A stretch of DNA of 6,126 nucleotides from NCBI GenBank assembly GCA_002404095.1, contig DHJA01000078.1:1-6126 (forward strand), given 5' to 3'. Shown here piece by piece: positions 1-5,060 of this stretch. This DNA is from Planctomycetaceae bacterium UBA4732. Its GTDB lineage: Bacteria > Planctomycetota > Planctomycetia > Gemmatales > Gemmataceae. A program made the translations under genes and the position numbers. Under the pieces are notes generated by a model. It had not been told where the DNA came from, ran no database searches, and saw nothing but the letters and a program-made list of their open reading frames with translations. Positions within the stretch are counted from its first letter, which is position 1, and every line of letters starts with the position of its first letter.

Positions 1-49
1 ATCGACTATTCGCACAGGCTCTGAGGACTCTGCCGCCGGAGGTTTGTTC

Positions 50-229
50 ATGACGAGAATAACGAGGGACGATTCCTTGCGCTCTAAACTCAACGGTTTG
101 GACAAGCAAATGGAACTCTGCTATGCCTTCGACCAATGCCCGTATACGGAGGAAGACCTTAGACGACACATGGAAGAGCCGGGCGGTAGCACACTGGAAG
201 AAATCTGGCGGCGGCTGGGCCGCACATGA
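50..229 (+). CDS. Small antitoxin-like protein (59 aa), family unnamed
   Basis: The start is ATG at 50, because GGAGG at 38-42 lies 7 nt upstream; a TTG at 44 in the same frame is too close to it. The protein is short, charged and soluble, with no membrane segment. Residues 5-25 (RITRDDSLRSKLNGLDKQME) and the tail (TEEDLRRHMEEPGG, then LEEIWRRLG) resemble the two ends of small planctomycete proteins that usually precede RelE/ParE- or PIN-type toxins. I recognise this from memory of such proteins, not from a search. The middle, normally containing a stretch like 'GxxLGxFxP', seems to be missing, so the gene may carry an internal deletion. The stop overlaps the next start as ATGA, which is typical of coupled antitoxin-toxin pairs. 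The partner is degenerate, so this may be an orphan antitoxin. A coding gene is likely; the function is only suggested. Confidence 0.55.
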   Translation: MTRITRDDSLRSKLNGLDKQMELCYAFDQCPYTEEDLRRHMEEPGGSTLEEIWRRLGRT

Positions 230-390
230 ATTACTCGGCTGATTGGCGCTGGGGCCGCGCTTATTACGTCCAGCTTTGGAAAAGCGAAAGGCGAGCCGCC
301 GGGTTTATCCCGGCGGGCCGGACGGCGGGCATAAAGCCCGCCGCTCGCTGTGGCATTCCCCAAGCCGGTCTCAGTAGGATGCTCCCATGA
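226..390 (+). pseudogene. Short frame at the toxin position, probably a disrupted toxin remnant
   Basis: The frame opens with ATG at 226, overlapping the upstream stop by 4 nt, and encodes 54 residues. The first 20 (MNYSADWRWGRAYYVQLWKS) begin in the manner of RelE/ParE toxins (MxYxVxW). From about residue 22 the frame is only a translation of the hairpin repeat at 291-348 and it stops at 390. No toxin core or catalytic residues follow. The likely reading is a toxin gene truncated when the repeat inserted or by a deletion. It could equally be noncoding sequence that happens to be open. Its stop also overlaps the next ATG (387) by 4 nt, which I take as chance. Confidence 0.25.
291..348. repeat. 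Twin-hairpin REP-like palindromic element
   Basis: The outer arms are GCGAGC (291-296) and GCTCGC (343-348), a perfect inverted repeat. Inside sit two complete hairpins. The first is CCGCCGGG (296-303), loop TTTAT, CCCGGCGG (309-316). The second is CGGCGGGC (323-330), loop ATAAA, GCCCGCCG (336-343). The second hairpin is almost the reverse complement of the first, so the unit can fold either as two 8-bp hairpins or as one long cruciform. This arrangement is like bacterial REP/BIME elements. It is not followed by a T-run on the plus strand, so an intrinsic terminator is unlikely. It lies immediately upstream of the hydrolase gene. Confidence 0.75.
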
Positions 391-1124
391 ACGGCGAATG
401 GTCCACTGTGGAAATCGCCGGTCTTCCCGCCGATGTTTACGAATCACCTGGCGCGTCTCCGCCGCGTTTCGGCGTTCTACACCTGCACGGCGTCGGCCTC
501 AAGACGCTGCGCGACCGACCGGCTTTCACCCCCCTCTTCGATGAATTAAATCTTGTTTGCATCTGTCCGCACGGCGGCCGATGTTGGTGGGCGGATCGAA
601 TCTGTCCCGAATTCGACTGTCGAATATCGCCTGAAAAATATTTGCTTCACAACGTATTGCCCTACTTCAAAGATCGTTGGCGTCTGGAATCCCCGGCCGT
701 CGGTCTCCTCGGCGTCGGCATGGGCGGACAAGGAGCATTGCGCATCGCGCTCAAGCACCCTGACCTTTTCCCAGCCGTAGCGGGCATCGCACCATCCATC
801 GAATATCACGATCTTTACGGCCACGGTACGCCCATCGACGCCCTGTACGATAGCAAGGAGCAGTGTCGTCAGGACACGGCGCCGATGCACGTTCACCCCA
901 GCCGCTACCCGCCGCATCTGTTCTTTTGCAGCGACCCAGACGATCCGTGGCATCGCGGCAACGACCGGCTGCACGAGAAACTTCTCGCCCTCGGCGTGTC
1001 GCATGAATGCGATTTGGAGACGAGCGCCGGCGGCCATTCCTGGCAGTACTTTAACCACATGGCCGACCGGGCCGTCCGCTTCCTATACGCCGGCCTGGAG
1101 CAGCAGAGCCGCCGTCTGCTATAA
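387..1124 (+). CDS. Alpha/beta-hydrolase, esterase D-like, with Gly at the nucleophile position
   Basis: The protein has 245 residues and starts at ATG 387 with AGTAGGA (373-379) 7 nt upstream. The fold is that of esterase D/S-formylglutathione-hydrolase-like enzymes. An oxyanion-hole strand ends in LHLHGVG (31-37). The nucleophile elbow is at 109-114 (GVGMGGQGALRIALKHPDLF continuing to 128). A candidate acid sits in the DPDDPWH segment (183-189), and the catalytic-type histidine is H217 in AGGHSW. There is no signal peptide or membrane segment, so it should be cytoplasmic. The odd point is the elbow: the family expects GxSxG, but residue 111 is Gly (codon GGC at 717-719). It may therefore be inactive as a serine hydrolase or have another role; GGC differs from the serine codon AGC by one base. 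It is followed 6 nt later by lutA and is probably co-transcribed. The substrate is unknown. Confidence 0.85.
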   Translation: MNGEWSTVEIAGLPADVYESPGASPPRFGVLHLHGVGLKTLRDRPAFTPLFDELNLVCICPHGGRCWWADRICPEFDCRISPEKYLLHNVLPYFKDRWRLESPAVGLLGVGMGGQGALRIALKHPDLFPAVAGIAPSIEYHDLYGHGTPIDALYDSKEQCRQDTAPMHVHPSRYPPHLFFCSDPDDPWHRGNDRLHEKLLALGVSHECDLETSAGGHSWQYFNHMADRAVRFLYAGLEQQSRRLL

Positions 1125-1130
1125 TGGATA

Positions 1131-1847
1131 ATGAAAGTCTCTTTACTCGTCACTTGCCTGGGCGATGCGCTGTTCCCCGACGTGGGGACGGCGACGGTGC
1201 GGCTGTTGCGCCGCCTCGGGGTGGAAGTCGATTTCCCGGCGGCGCAAACTTGTTGTGGCCAACCGCACTTCAACAGCGGCTATGCCGACGACGCCCGCTC
1301 GCTGGCCCGGCATACGATTCAGACCTTTTCCGGCTCCGGGAAGGTGGTGATTCCATCGGGGTCGTGCGCCGCTATGGTCAAGCTGGAATATCCGAAATTG
1401 TTTCACGACCACCCGGTCTGGCGGCGCCGCGCCGAGGAGTTGGCGGCGCGAACCCATGAACTATCGGACTTCCTCGTCAACGTGCTGGGCGTCGAGGACG
1501 TGGGGGCGAAGTTCGCGGGACGAGCGACCTATCATATGGCTTGTCACCTGCGCGGCCTCGGTTTGCTGACCGAACCGGAGCGGTTATTGCGGCGCGTGCG
1601 CGACTTGGAGTATGTGCCGCTGGAGCGGGCCGACGAGTGCTGCGGTTTCGGCGGCTCGTTTTCGGTGCGCTACCCGGAGATCAGCGGTGCAATGGTGCGC
1701 GATAAGGCGACTTTCATCGAGAAAACCGGCGTGGACATCGTGGTGGCGACCGATTCCGGCTGTCTGATGAACATTGGCGGCTGTCTGCACCGCCGCGGAG
1801 GCGCGGTGCGGACGATGCACCTCGCGGAAGTGCTGGAAAAGACGTAG
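1131..1847 (+). CDS. lutA: LutA, Fe-S subunit of L-lactate utilisation system
   Basis: The 238-residue product has the usual length of LutA (YkgE type) and two cysteine-rich CCG domains. In order these show CCGQPHFNSG at 41-50, SGSCAAMVK at 77-84 with C79, YHMACHLRG at 134-142 with C138, CCGFGGSFSVRYP at 170-182, and DSGC at 208-211. The same two-CCG-domain architecture occurs in the GlcF and heterodisulfide reductase subunit families, where the cysteines hold an iron-sulfur centre. LutA acts with LutB and LutC in the cytoplasm to oxidise L-lactate to pyruvate and pass electrons on. The start at 1131 gives the standard N-terminus MKVSLLVTCLGDALFPDVG. It has no good Shine-Dalgarno, and the 6-nt gap to the hydrolase stop suggests translational coupling. 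The next gene begins 16 nt after the stop. Confidence 0.93.
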   Translation: MKVSLLVTCLGDALFPDVGTATVRLLRRLGVEVDFPAAQTCCGQPHFNSGYADDARSLARHTIQTFSGSGKVVIPSGSCAAMVKLEYPKLFHDHPVWRRRAEELAARTHELSDFLVNVLGVEDVGAKFAGRATYHMACHLRGLGLLTEPERLLRRVRDLEYVPLERADECCGFGGSFSVRYPEISGAMVRDKATFIEKTGVDIVVATDSGCLMNIGGCLHRRGGAVRTMHLAEVLEKT

Positions 1848-1863
1848 AGGAAGGAGACCTCGC

Positions 1864-2133
1864 ATGGACGAATACCCTGACGACACGGATGAGGAACGCG
1901 AGGCGGACGACGCATCGGAGGACGCGGACCCGCCGCGGCCGGTGCGCGGCGTCCTGTGGCTGTTCGCCCCCGGCGCGGCCGGGGCGGCCGTCGGGGCGGC
2001 GTGGAGCGCGTACTACGCCGCCCTCCGCGGCGTAGATCCCCTGGCGCCGGTGCTTGTCGGCGGCGGCGTGGGTTTGGCGCTGGGGGCGTTCCTCTGGGTG
2101 TTTTTCCCCTACAAGGCGGGCAGGCATTCATGA
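1864..2133 (+). CDS. Small two-helix membrane protein between lutA and lutB
   Basis: The start is ATG 1864, with AGGAAGGAG at 1849-1857 well placed upstream; an upstream in-frame ATG at 1774 would lie inside lutA and is rejected. The product has 89 residues. Residues 1-22 are very acidic (MDEYPDDTDEEREADDASED). Residues about 28-52 (GVLWLFAPGAAGAAVGAAWS and on) and about 62-82 (PVLVGGGVGLALGAFLWVFF) are two hydrophobic, glycine/alanine-rich segments, followed by a short basic tail. A hairpin in the inner membrane is predicted. Its stop overlaps the lutB start as ATGA (2130-2133), so translation of the two is probably coupled. I do not recognise the family. Its place inside the lut operon suggests a membrane anchor, or a partner for electron transfer from the otherwise soluble LutAB complex, but that is inference. 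Confidence 0.75.
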   Translation: MDEYPDDTDEEREADDASEDADPPRPVRGVLWLFAPGAAGAAVGAAWSAYYAALRGVDPLAPVLVGGGVGLALGAFLWVFFPYKAGRHS

Positions 2134-3548
2134 ACGACCACGCGCGGCACGAACATCACGACTTCCTCAACGCGGTCGGGCAGGCGTTGGCTGACCCGCC
2201 GTTGCAGGCCGCGCTGACGCGCCTGACCGACACACTCCTGGCCGGCAATCGTCGCGCCTACGCCGCCCTCGCCGAAAGCGACGCGCTGCGCGACCATGCC
2301 AAGCGTATTAAAGAACATACTCTAGCTCATTTAGACCAATATCTCGAACAATTGGAAGCGTCCGTTTCGCGGCTCGGCGGTCACGTCCATTGGGCGACGA
2401 CGGCGGAGGACGCGCGGCGCATCGTCCTTGAGATCGCCCAAAATGCGGGATGCAAGCGCGTCGTCAAGTCGAAGTCCATGACTACGGAGGAAGTGCATCT
2501 CAATCCGGCGATGGAAGCGGCGGGACTAGAGGTAACGGAGACAGATTTTGGCGAATTTATCATCCAACTGGCAGGCGAACGGCCGTCGCATCTCGTCGCG
2601 CCCGCCGTTCACCACACGCGCGAAAGCATCGCCCGCCTCCTCTCAGAATACACAGGCGATGCCATGCCGGACGACCCGGCGTCACTGGCCCAGACGGGGC
2701 GGCGCCTCTTGCGCGACAAATTCGCCCGCGCCGACATGGGCATCAGCGGCGCCAACTTCGCCGTCGCCGAAACCGGAACCATCGTCTTGGTGTCGAACGA
2801 AGGCAACGCCCGCCTGACGACGACCTGCCCGCGCGTCCACGTTGCCCTCATGGGCATCGAGAAGGTCATCCCGCGCCTGATCGACTTGCCGGTGTTCCTT
2901 AAATTGCTGGCGCGGGCGGCCACCGGACAAACCCTATCCGTTTACACCACACTTATCACGGGGCCGCGCCGTCCGGGCGAGCAAGACGGGCCGGAGGAGT
3001 TCCATTTGGTGCTTCTCGACAACGGCCGCTCGCGCGTGTTAGCGTCGCCGTTCCGCGAGAGCTTGCAGTGCATCCGCTGCGGGGCGTGCCTCAACGCTTG
3101 TCCGGTTTACCGGCGCATCGGCGGCCACGCTTACGGCGGCGTCTACTCAGGCCCTATTGGCAGCATCCTCACGCCGCTTTACGACAGTCTGTCCGCCAAC
3201 CCGCATTTGCCGCACGCCTCGTCCTTGTGCGGCGCCTGTCTGACGGCGTGCCCCGTCAAAATCAACATCCCGCATATGCTCATTGGCTTGCGCGAATTGC
3301 AAACCCGCGGCAAGGCGAAGAAGAGCGTGTTGGAGCGGCTGGGGTATGGCCTATCCGCCGCCGTGTTGCGGCGTCCGTGGCTGTATCAATTGGCGCTGCG
3401 TGCGGCGCGGATGCTGCTACGACCGCTGGCCCGCGATGGTTGGCTGAAACGCCTGCCGGGACCGGGTTCGGCCTGGACGACGACGCGCGACTTTCCGGCG
3501 CCGGCGGCGCGGTCGTTCCGGGAGCGTTGGATAGAATTGAATAAATAA
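2130..3548 (+). CDS. lutB: LutB, Fe-S protein of L-lactate utilisation system
   Basis: The product has 472 residues, close to the usual LutB (YkgF) length. The ATG at 2130 is chosen over in-frame starts further upstream because those lie inside the preceding gene and read as low-complexity Arg/Gly sequence. Residues about 65-305 form the LUD (DUF162) domain, including KSKSMTTEEVHLN (113-125), the GISGANFAVAETGTIVLVSN block (204-223) and TTCPRVHVALMGIEKV (231-246). A ferredoxin-like region follows: CIRCGACLNACP with Cys 314, 317, 320 and 324, and SSLCGACLTACP with Cys 367, 370 and 374; as I recall, the Ser in place of a fourth Cys is normal in this family. The C-terminus ends in the family-typical DFPAPAARSFRERW. 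It works with LutA and LutC in lactate oxidation. A short AT-rich codon patch occurs around 2308-2352. The stop is immediately followed by an integrase remnant rather than lutC. Confidence 0.94.
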   Translation: MNDHARHEHHDFLNAVGQALADPPLQAALTRLTDTLLAGNRRAYAALAESDALRDHAKRIKEHTLAHLDQYLEQLEASVSRLGGHVHWATTAEDARRIVLEIAQNAGCKRVVKSKSMTTEEVHLNPAMEAAGLEVTETDFGEFIIQLAGERPSHLVAPAVHHTRESIARLLSEYTGDAMPDDPASLAQTGRRLLRDKFARADMGISGANFAVAETGTIVLVSNEGNARLTTTCPRVHVALMGIEKVIPRLIDLPVFLKLLARAATGQTLSVYTTLITGPRRPGEQDGPEEFHLVLLDNGRSRVLASPFRESLQCIRCGACLNACPVYRRIGGHAYGGVYSGPIGSILTPLYDSLSANPHLPHASSLCGACLTACPVKINIPHMLIGLRELQTRGKAKKSVLERLGYGLSAAVLRRPWLYQLALRAARMLLRPLARDGWLKRLPGPGSAWTTTRDFPAPAARSFRERWIELNK

Positions 3549-3689
3549 GTCTGCATCCTCGCCGTTACGGAGAACGTCGAGACGGTGCAAGAACTACTGG
3601 GTCATGCGGACGTGAGTACGACGATGCTCTACACGCACGTCTTGAACCGGGGCAGTCGGAGCGTGCGCAGCCCGCTGGATCGTTCCTGA
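3549..3689 (+). pseudogene. C-terminal remnant of an integron-type tyrosine recombinase
   Basis: The frame continues directly after the lutB TAA, in the same phase, and encodes about 46 residues before TGA at 3687. From 3570 it reads [18 protein letters not shown] followed by [19 protein letters not shown]. This is the last catalytic box of tyrosine recombinases: His of LLGH (codon 3603-3605) and the nucleophile Tyr of MLYTHV (codon 3630-3632). The tail NRGxxxVRSPxD is characteristic of the integron integrase (IntI) group. The DNA-binding domain and the Arg...HxxR part are absent and there is no start codon, so it is a truncated, inactive gene. Homology appears to begin between 3549 and 3576, which places the breakpoint right at the end of lutB. 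A XerC/D-type or other integron-like recombinase is the alternative source. Confidence 0.8.
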
Positions 3690-3697
3690 GCATCGGC

Positions 3698-3729
3698 AGG
3701 ATAGGCGGCGCCAATTCGCCGCATATCCT
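3698..3729. repeat. Strong hairpin after the integrase remnant
   Basis: The arms 3698-3710 (AGGATAGGCGGCG) and 3717-3729 (CGCCGCATATCCT) pair over 13 positions with one mismatch (G3704/A3723) around a 6-nt loop, CCAATT. It begins 9 nt after the integrase stop. There is no T-run on either side, so it is not a standard intrinsic terminator. It could still end the lut transcript, or be a fragment of a recombination site or a REP-like repeat. The structure is certain; the function is not. Confidence 0.6.
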
Positions 3730-3895
3730 CGGGACGTGAATCGCCGGCAAGCGACCGGGCTTATTGAGAGTAAAGAGGTTAGGGAAAAGAGTGGGAACTC
3801 GCGTTCCCGTGATAGGCGGCAAAATCTCGCTGCGTTGGCGGGTGCTTCGCTGTCTAATCATTGTTCGGCCCTTAATCGTTGGCGGAATTCGGACC
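3730..3895. other. Noncoding stretch with a short palindrome and an attI-like core
   Basis: I see no convincing gene here. A long open frame exists in phase with the gene at 3896, but its translation before that codon is basic and low-information. The stretch contains a small perfect palindrome, GGGAAC (3793-3798), loop TCGC, GTTCCC (3803-3808), and the core-site-like GTTCGGC at 3863-3869. A TTG at 3879 opens another frame (LAEFGPWIKIDDLRFTF...) that looks fairly protein-like for about 25 residues. It could be the true start of the next gene if a frameshift lies near 3930-3950. Confidence 0.4.
3851..3870 (+). other. Candidate attI core site upstream of the first cassette
   Basis: The heptamer GTTCGGC at 3863-3869 is identical to the right-hand box (R') of the attC-like palindrome at 4498-4504. 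It is preceded by TCTAATCATT, loosely resembling the left half of an attI simple site. It lies between the integrase remnant and the first unknown gene, where attI is expected. If cassette boundaries fall at each GTT, the two cassettes are 635 and 648 bp. One heptamer match could occur by chance, so confidence is low. Confidence 0.35.
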
Positions 3896-4402
3896 GTGGA
3901 TCAAAATCGACGACCTTCGATTTACCTTCAGGAACGAGCCGAAGACCTTTGGCGCGTCCTCGATTTCTTTACGGCTCCCCATCGTGGCCAGGCGCCCGGC
4001 GCGAAGGAAATGTTGGTTGTTTTTCTGTCCCAACTGGGATTTTGGGAATGGGAACTCGACAACCTCATCTATGCCTTTTCGACATTTGAAGAGCGTGCCA
4101 CAGCATGGGAACACGAGAATGGGGTTGGCATCGCCAATGCTTTGCGTTCCAAGGGGATTTGGATTCAACTGGGTGCCGTCAAAAATCTCAAGCTGAAGCG
4201 TCAGGCAAGATCTGGCCGACAGCGTGAAGTCTTTGCTCCGGTAGCCAGCCTGAATAGGTTAATCTCGCAATGGAATGATCTGCTCGGACTCTGTGAGCAA
4301 TGGGTTCTCATCCCGCCAGCGGAGCGCGACGCTGCGATTCAGTCCGGCGCACAAGTGATGCCGGACCTTTCAAAGTTTCGCAAGGCTCTCCTTCCGCAAT
4401 GA
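3896..4402 (+). CDS. Hypothetical protein, first putative cassette gene (168 aa)
   Basis: I do not recognise the family. GTG at 3896 is the preferred start, with GGCGGA at 3881-3886 upstream. Further upstream the frame is open but not protein-like. The translation looks like a real soluble, mostly helical protein. Landmarks are LQERAEDLWRVLDFF (11-25), FLSQLGFWEWELDNLIYAF (43-61), TAWEHENGVGIANALRSKG (69-87), a basic segment VKNLKLKRQARSGRQR (95-110), and WNDLLGLCEQW (126-136). There is no signal peptide or membrane segment. Third codon positions are noticeably less GC-rich than in the next gene, suggesting a different origin. The stop (4400-4402) is 5 nt before an attC-like palindrome, as in integron cassettes. 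A frame change near 3930-3950 might join it to a TTG start at 3879. The gene is likely real; the exact start is uncertain. Confidence 0.65.
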   Translation: MDQNRRPSIYLQERAEDLWRVLDFFTAPHRGQAPGAKEMLVVFLSQLGFWEWELDNLIYAFSTFEERATAWEHENGVGIANALRSKGIWIQLGAVKNLKLKRQARSGRQREVFAPVASLNRLISQWNDLLGLCEQWVLIPPAERDAAIQSGAQVMPDLSKFRKALLPQ

Positions 4403-4407
4403 GCCGG

Positions 4408-4504
4408 GCCGAACAAACCGCTGCAGCAGACCGGGGCCGCAGTGAGGTTTTTCGAGGTGTGAAGTCTCCTCAGCGGCCCCGGCTGCTGAGCGGAGCCGTT
4501 CGGC
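4408..4504 (+). repeat. attC-like palindrome A (97 bp)
   Basis: The outer boxes GCCGAAC (4408-4414) and GTTCGGC (4498-4504) are perfectly complementary. They sit at the places of R'' (RYYYAAC) and R' (GTTRRRY) and each deviates from that consensus at one base. After an unpaired spacer (AAA at 4415-4417 against AGCC at 4494-4497), CCGCT (4418-4422) pairs with AGCGG (4489-4493). CAGCAG (4424-4429) pairs with CTGCTG (4483-4488), and CCGGGGCCGC (4431-4440) with GCGGCCCCGG (4473-4482). G4423 and A4430 are unpaired, both on the left arm. That left-arm asymmetry, plus boxes and spacer, is the design of folded attC sites. The loop is 4441-4472. A Gemmata-type dispersed repeat unrelated to integrons is the rival explanation. 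Confidence 0.65.
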
Positions 4505-4556
4505 GCCCGAAGCTCGTGCCGGCAGCAGATGACGGACTGAACCGGTGGTGTGACGA

Positions 4557-5060
4557 ATGGACGTTTGGGACAGGCTCCGCTGGCTGTTCGACACCGACGA
4601 CGGCGGGCTGTACGACATCCGGCTGACCGGGCTGGATGAGGCGGGGCTGATAGCCGCGTTCGCGTTCGTGCGATCTCGCTCGGTCGTCACCCCGGACGCC
4701 CGGTTCTGGCACAACGGGCTGGACCGCGACCAGCGCGTGGCCGACTACCCGGACGCGGTCGGCCTCGTCGCCCGGGGGGTGGCCGAGCCGTTCCACGTCC
4801 TTGCCCCCGGCCTCCAGTTCGCCGGGGTCGTGATCCCGGACTTGGGTGTGTTCGTGTGGCCGGACGAGGTGACGCTCGACTACCGCATGGGACCAGAGTG
4901 GGGCCGGCGGCAGTTGCTCGCCCTGTTCGAGTTGCTGCGGCAGCTTGTAGCGGCAACCGGCGGCCGAATGGGGCTGGGCCAGCATGTGTTGCCGGCGGTG
5001 GACCGGCTGTTCGTCGGCGAGTGGGAGGCGTACTGTGCCGGGTATGGCTCCGGCGCCTAA
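4557..5060 (+). CDS. Hypothetical protein, second putative cassette gene (167 aa)
   Basis: The start is ATG 4557, 52 nt after palindrome A, with only a weak GGTGGTG upstream. The product is acidic and soluble. It opens with MDVWDRLRWLFDTDDGGL (1-18). A central segment reads ARFWHNGLDRDQRVADYPDA (48-67), then FHVLAPGLQFAGVVIPDLGV (79-98) and FVWPDEVTLDYRMGPEWG (99-116). A helical C-terminal part (RRQLLALFELLRQLVAATGG, 117-136) follows. It resembles, from memory, small uncharacterised proteins common in Gemmata genomes; I cannot name a domain or activity. Codon third positions are strongly GC-rich, unlike the preceding gene. Its stop TAA (5058-5060) lies inside the GCCTAAC box of the next attC-like repeat, so gene end and recombination site overlap, a usual cassette trait. 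Confidence 0.8.
   Translation: MDVWDRLRWLFDTDDGGLYDIRLTGLDEAGLIAAFAFVRSRSVVTPDARFWHNGLDRDQRVADYPDAVGLVARGVAEPFHVLAPGLQFAGVVIPDLGVFVWPDEVTLDYRMGPEWGRRQLLALFELLRQLVAATGGRMGLGQHVLPAVDRLFVGEWEAYCAGYGSGA

Noticed and set aside
546..1058. 170-codon open frame on the minus strand
   Set aside because: It is fully antisense to the hydrolase gene, has no recognisable motifs, and follows from GC-rich third positions of the real gene.
1956..2129. Possible longer N-terminus for LutB
   Set aside because: The upstream in-frame translation is Arg/Gly-rich, overlaps the small membrane gene, and would make LutB much longer than its family; ATG 2130 gives the expected length.
1670..2131. Minus-strand open frames opposite lutA and the small membrane gene
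   Set aside because: Translations are Pro/Arg-rich low-complexity sequence typical of antisense shadows in high-GC DNA.
3764..3895. Upstream extension of the 168-aa gene
   Set aside because: The added residues are basic and low-information, span the palindrome and the attI-like core, and lack a ribosome-binding site.
4408..4504. Palindrome A as a simple intrinsic terminator
   Set aside because: The T-run is in the loop, not after the stem, and the outer boxes, spacer and one-sided unpaired bases are not needed for termination.
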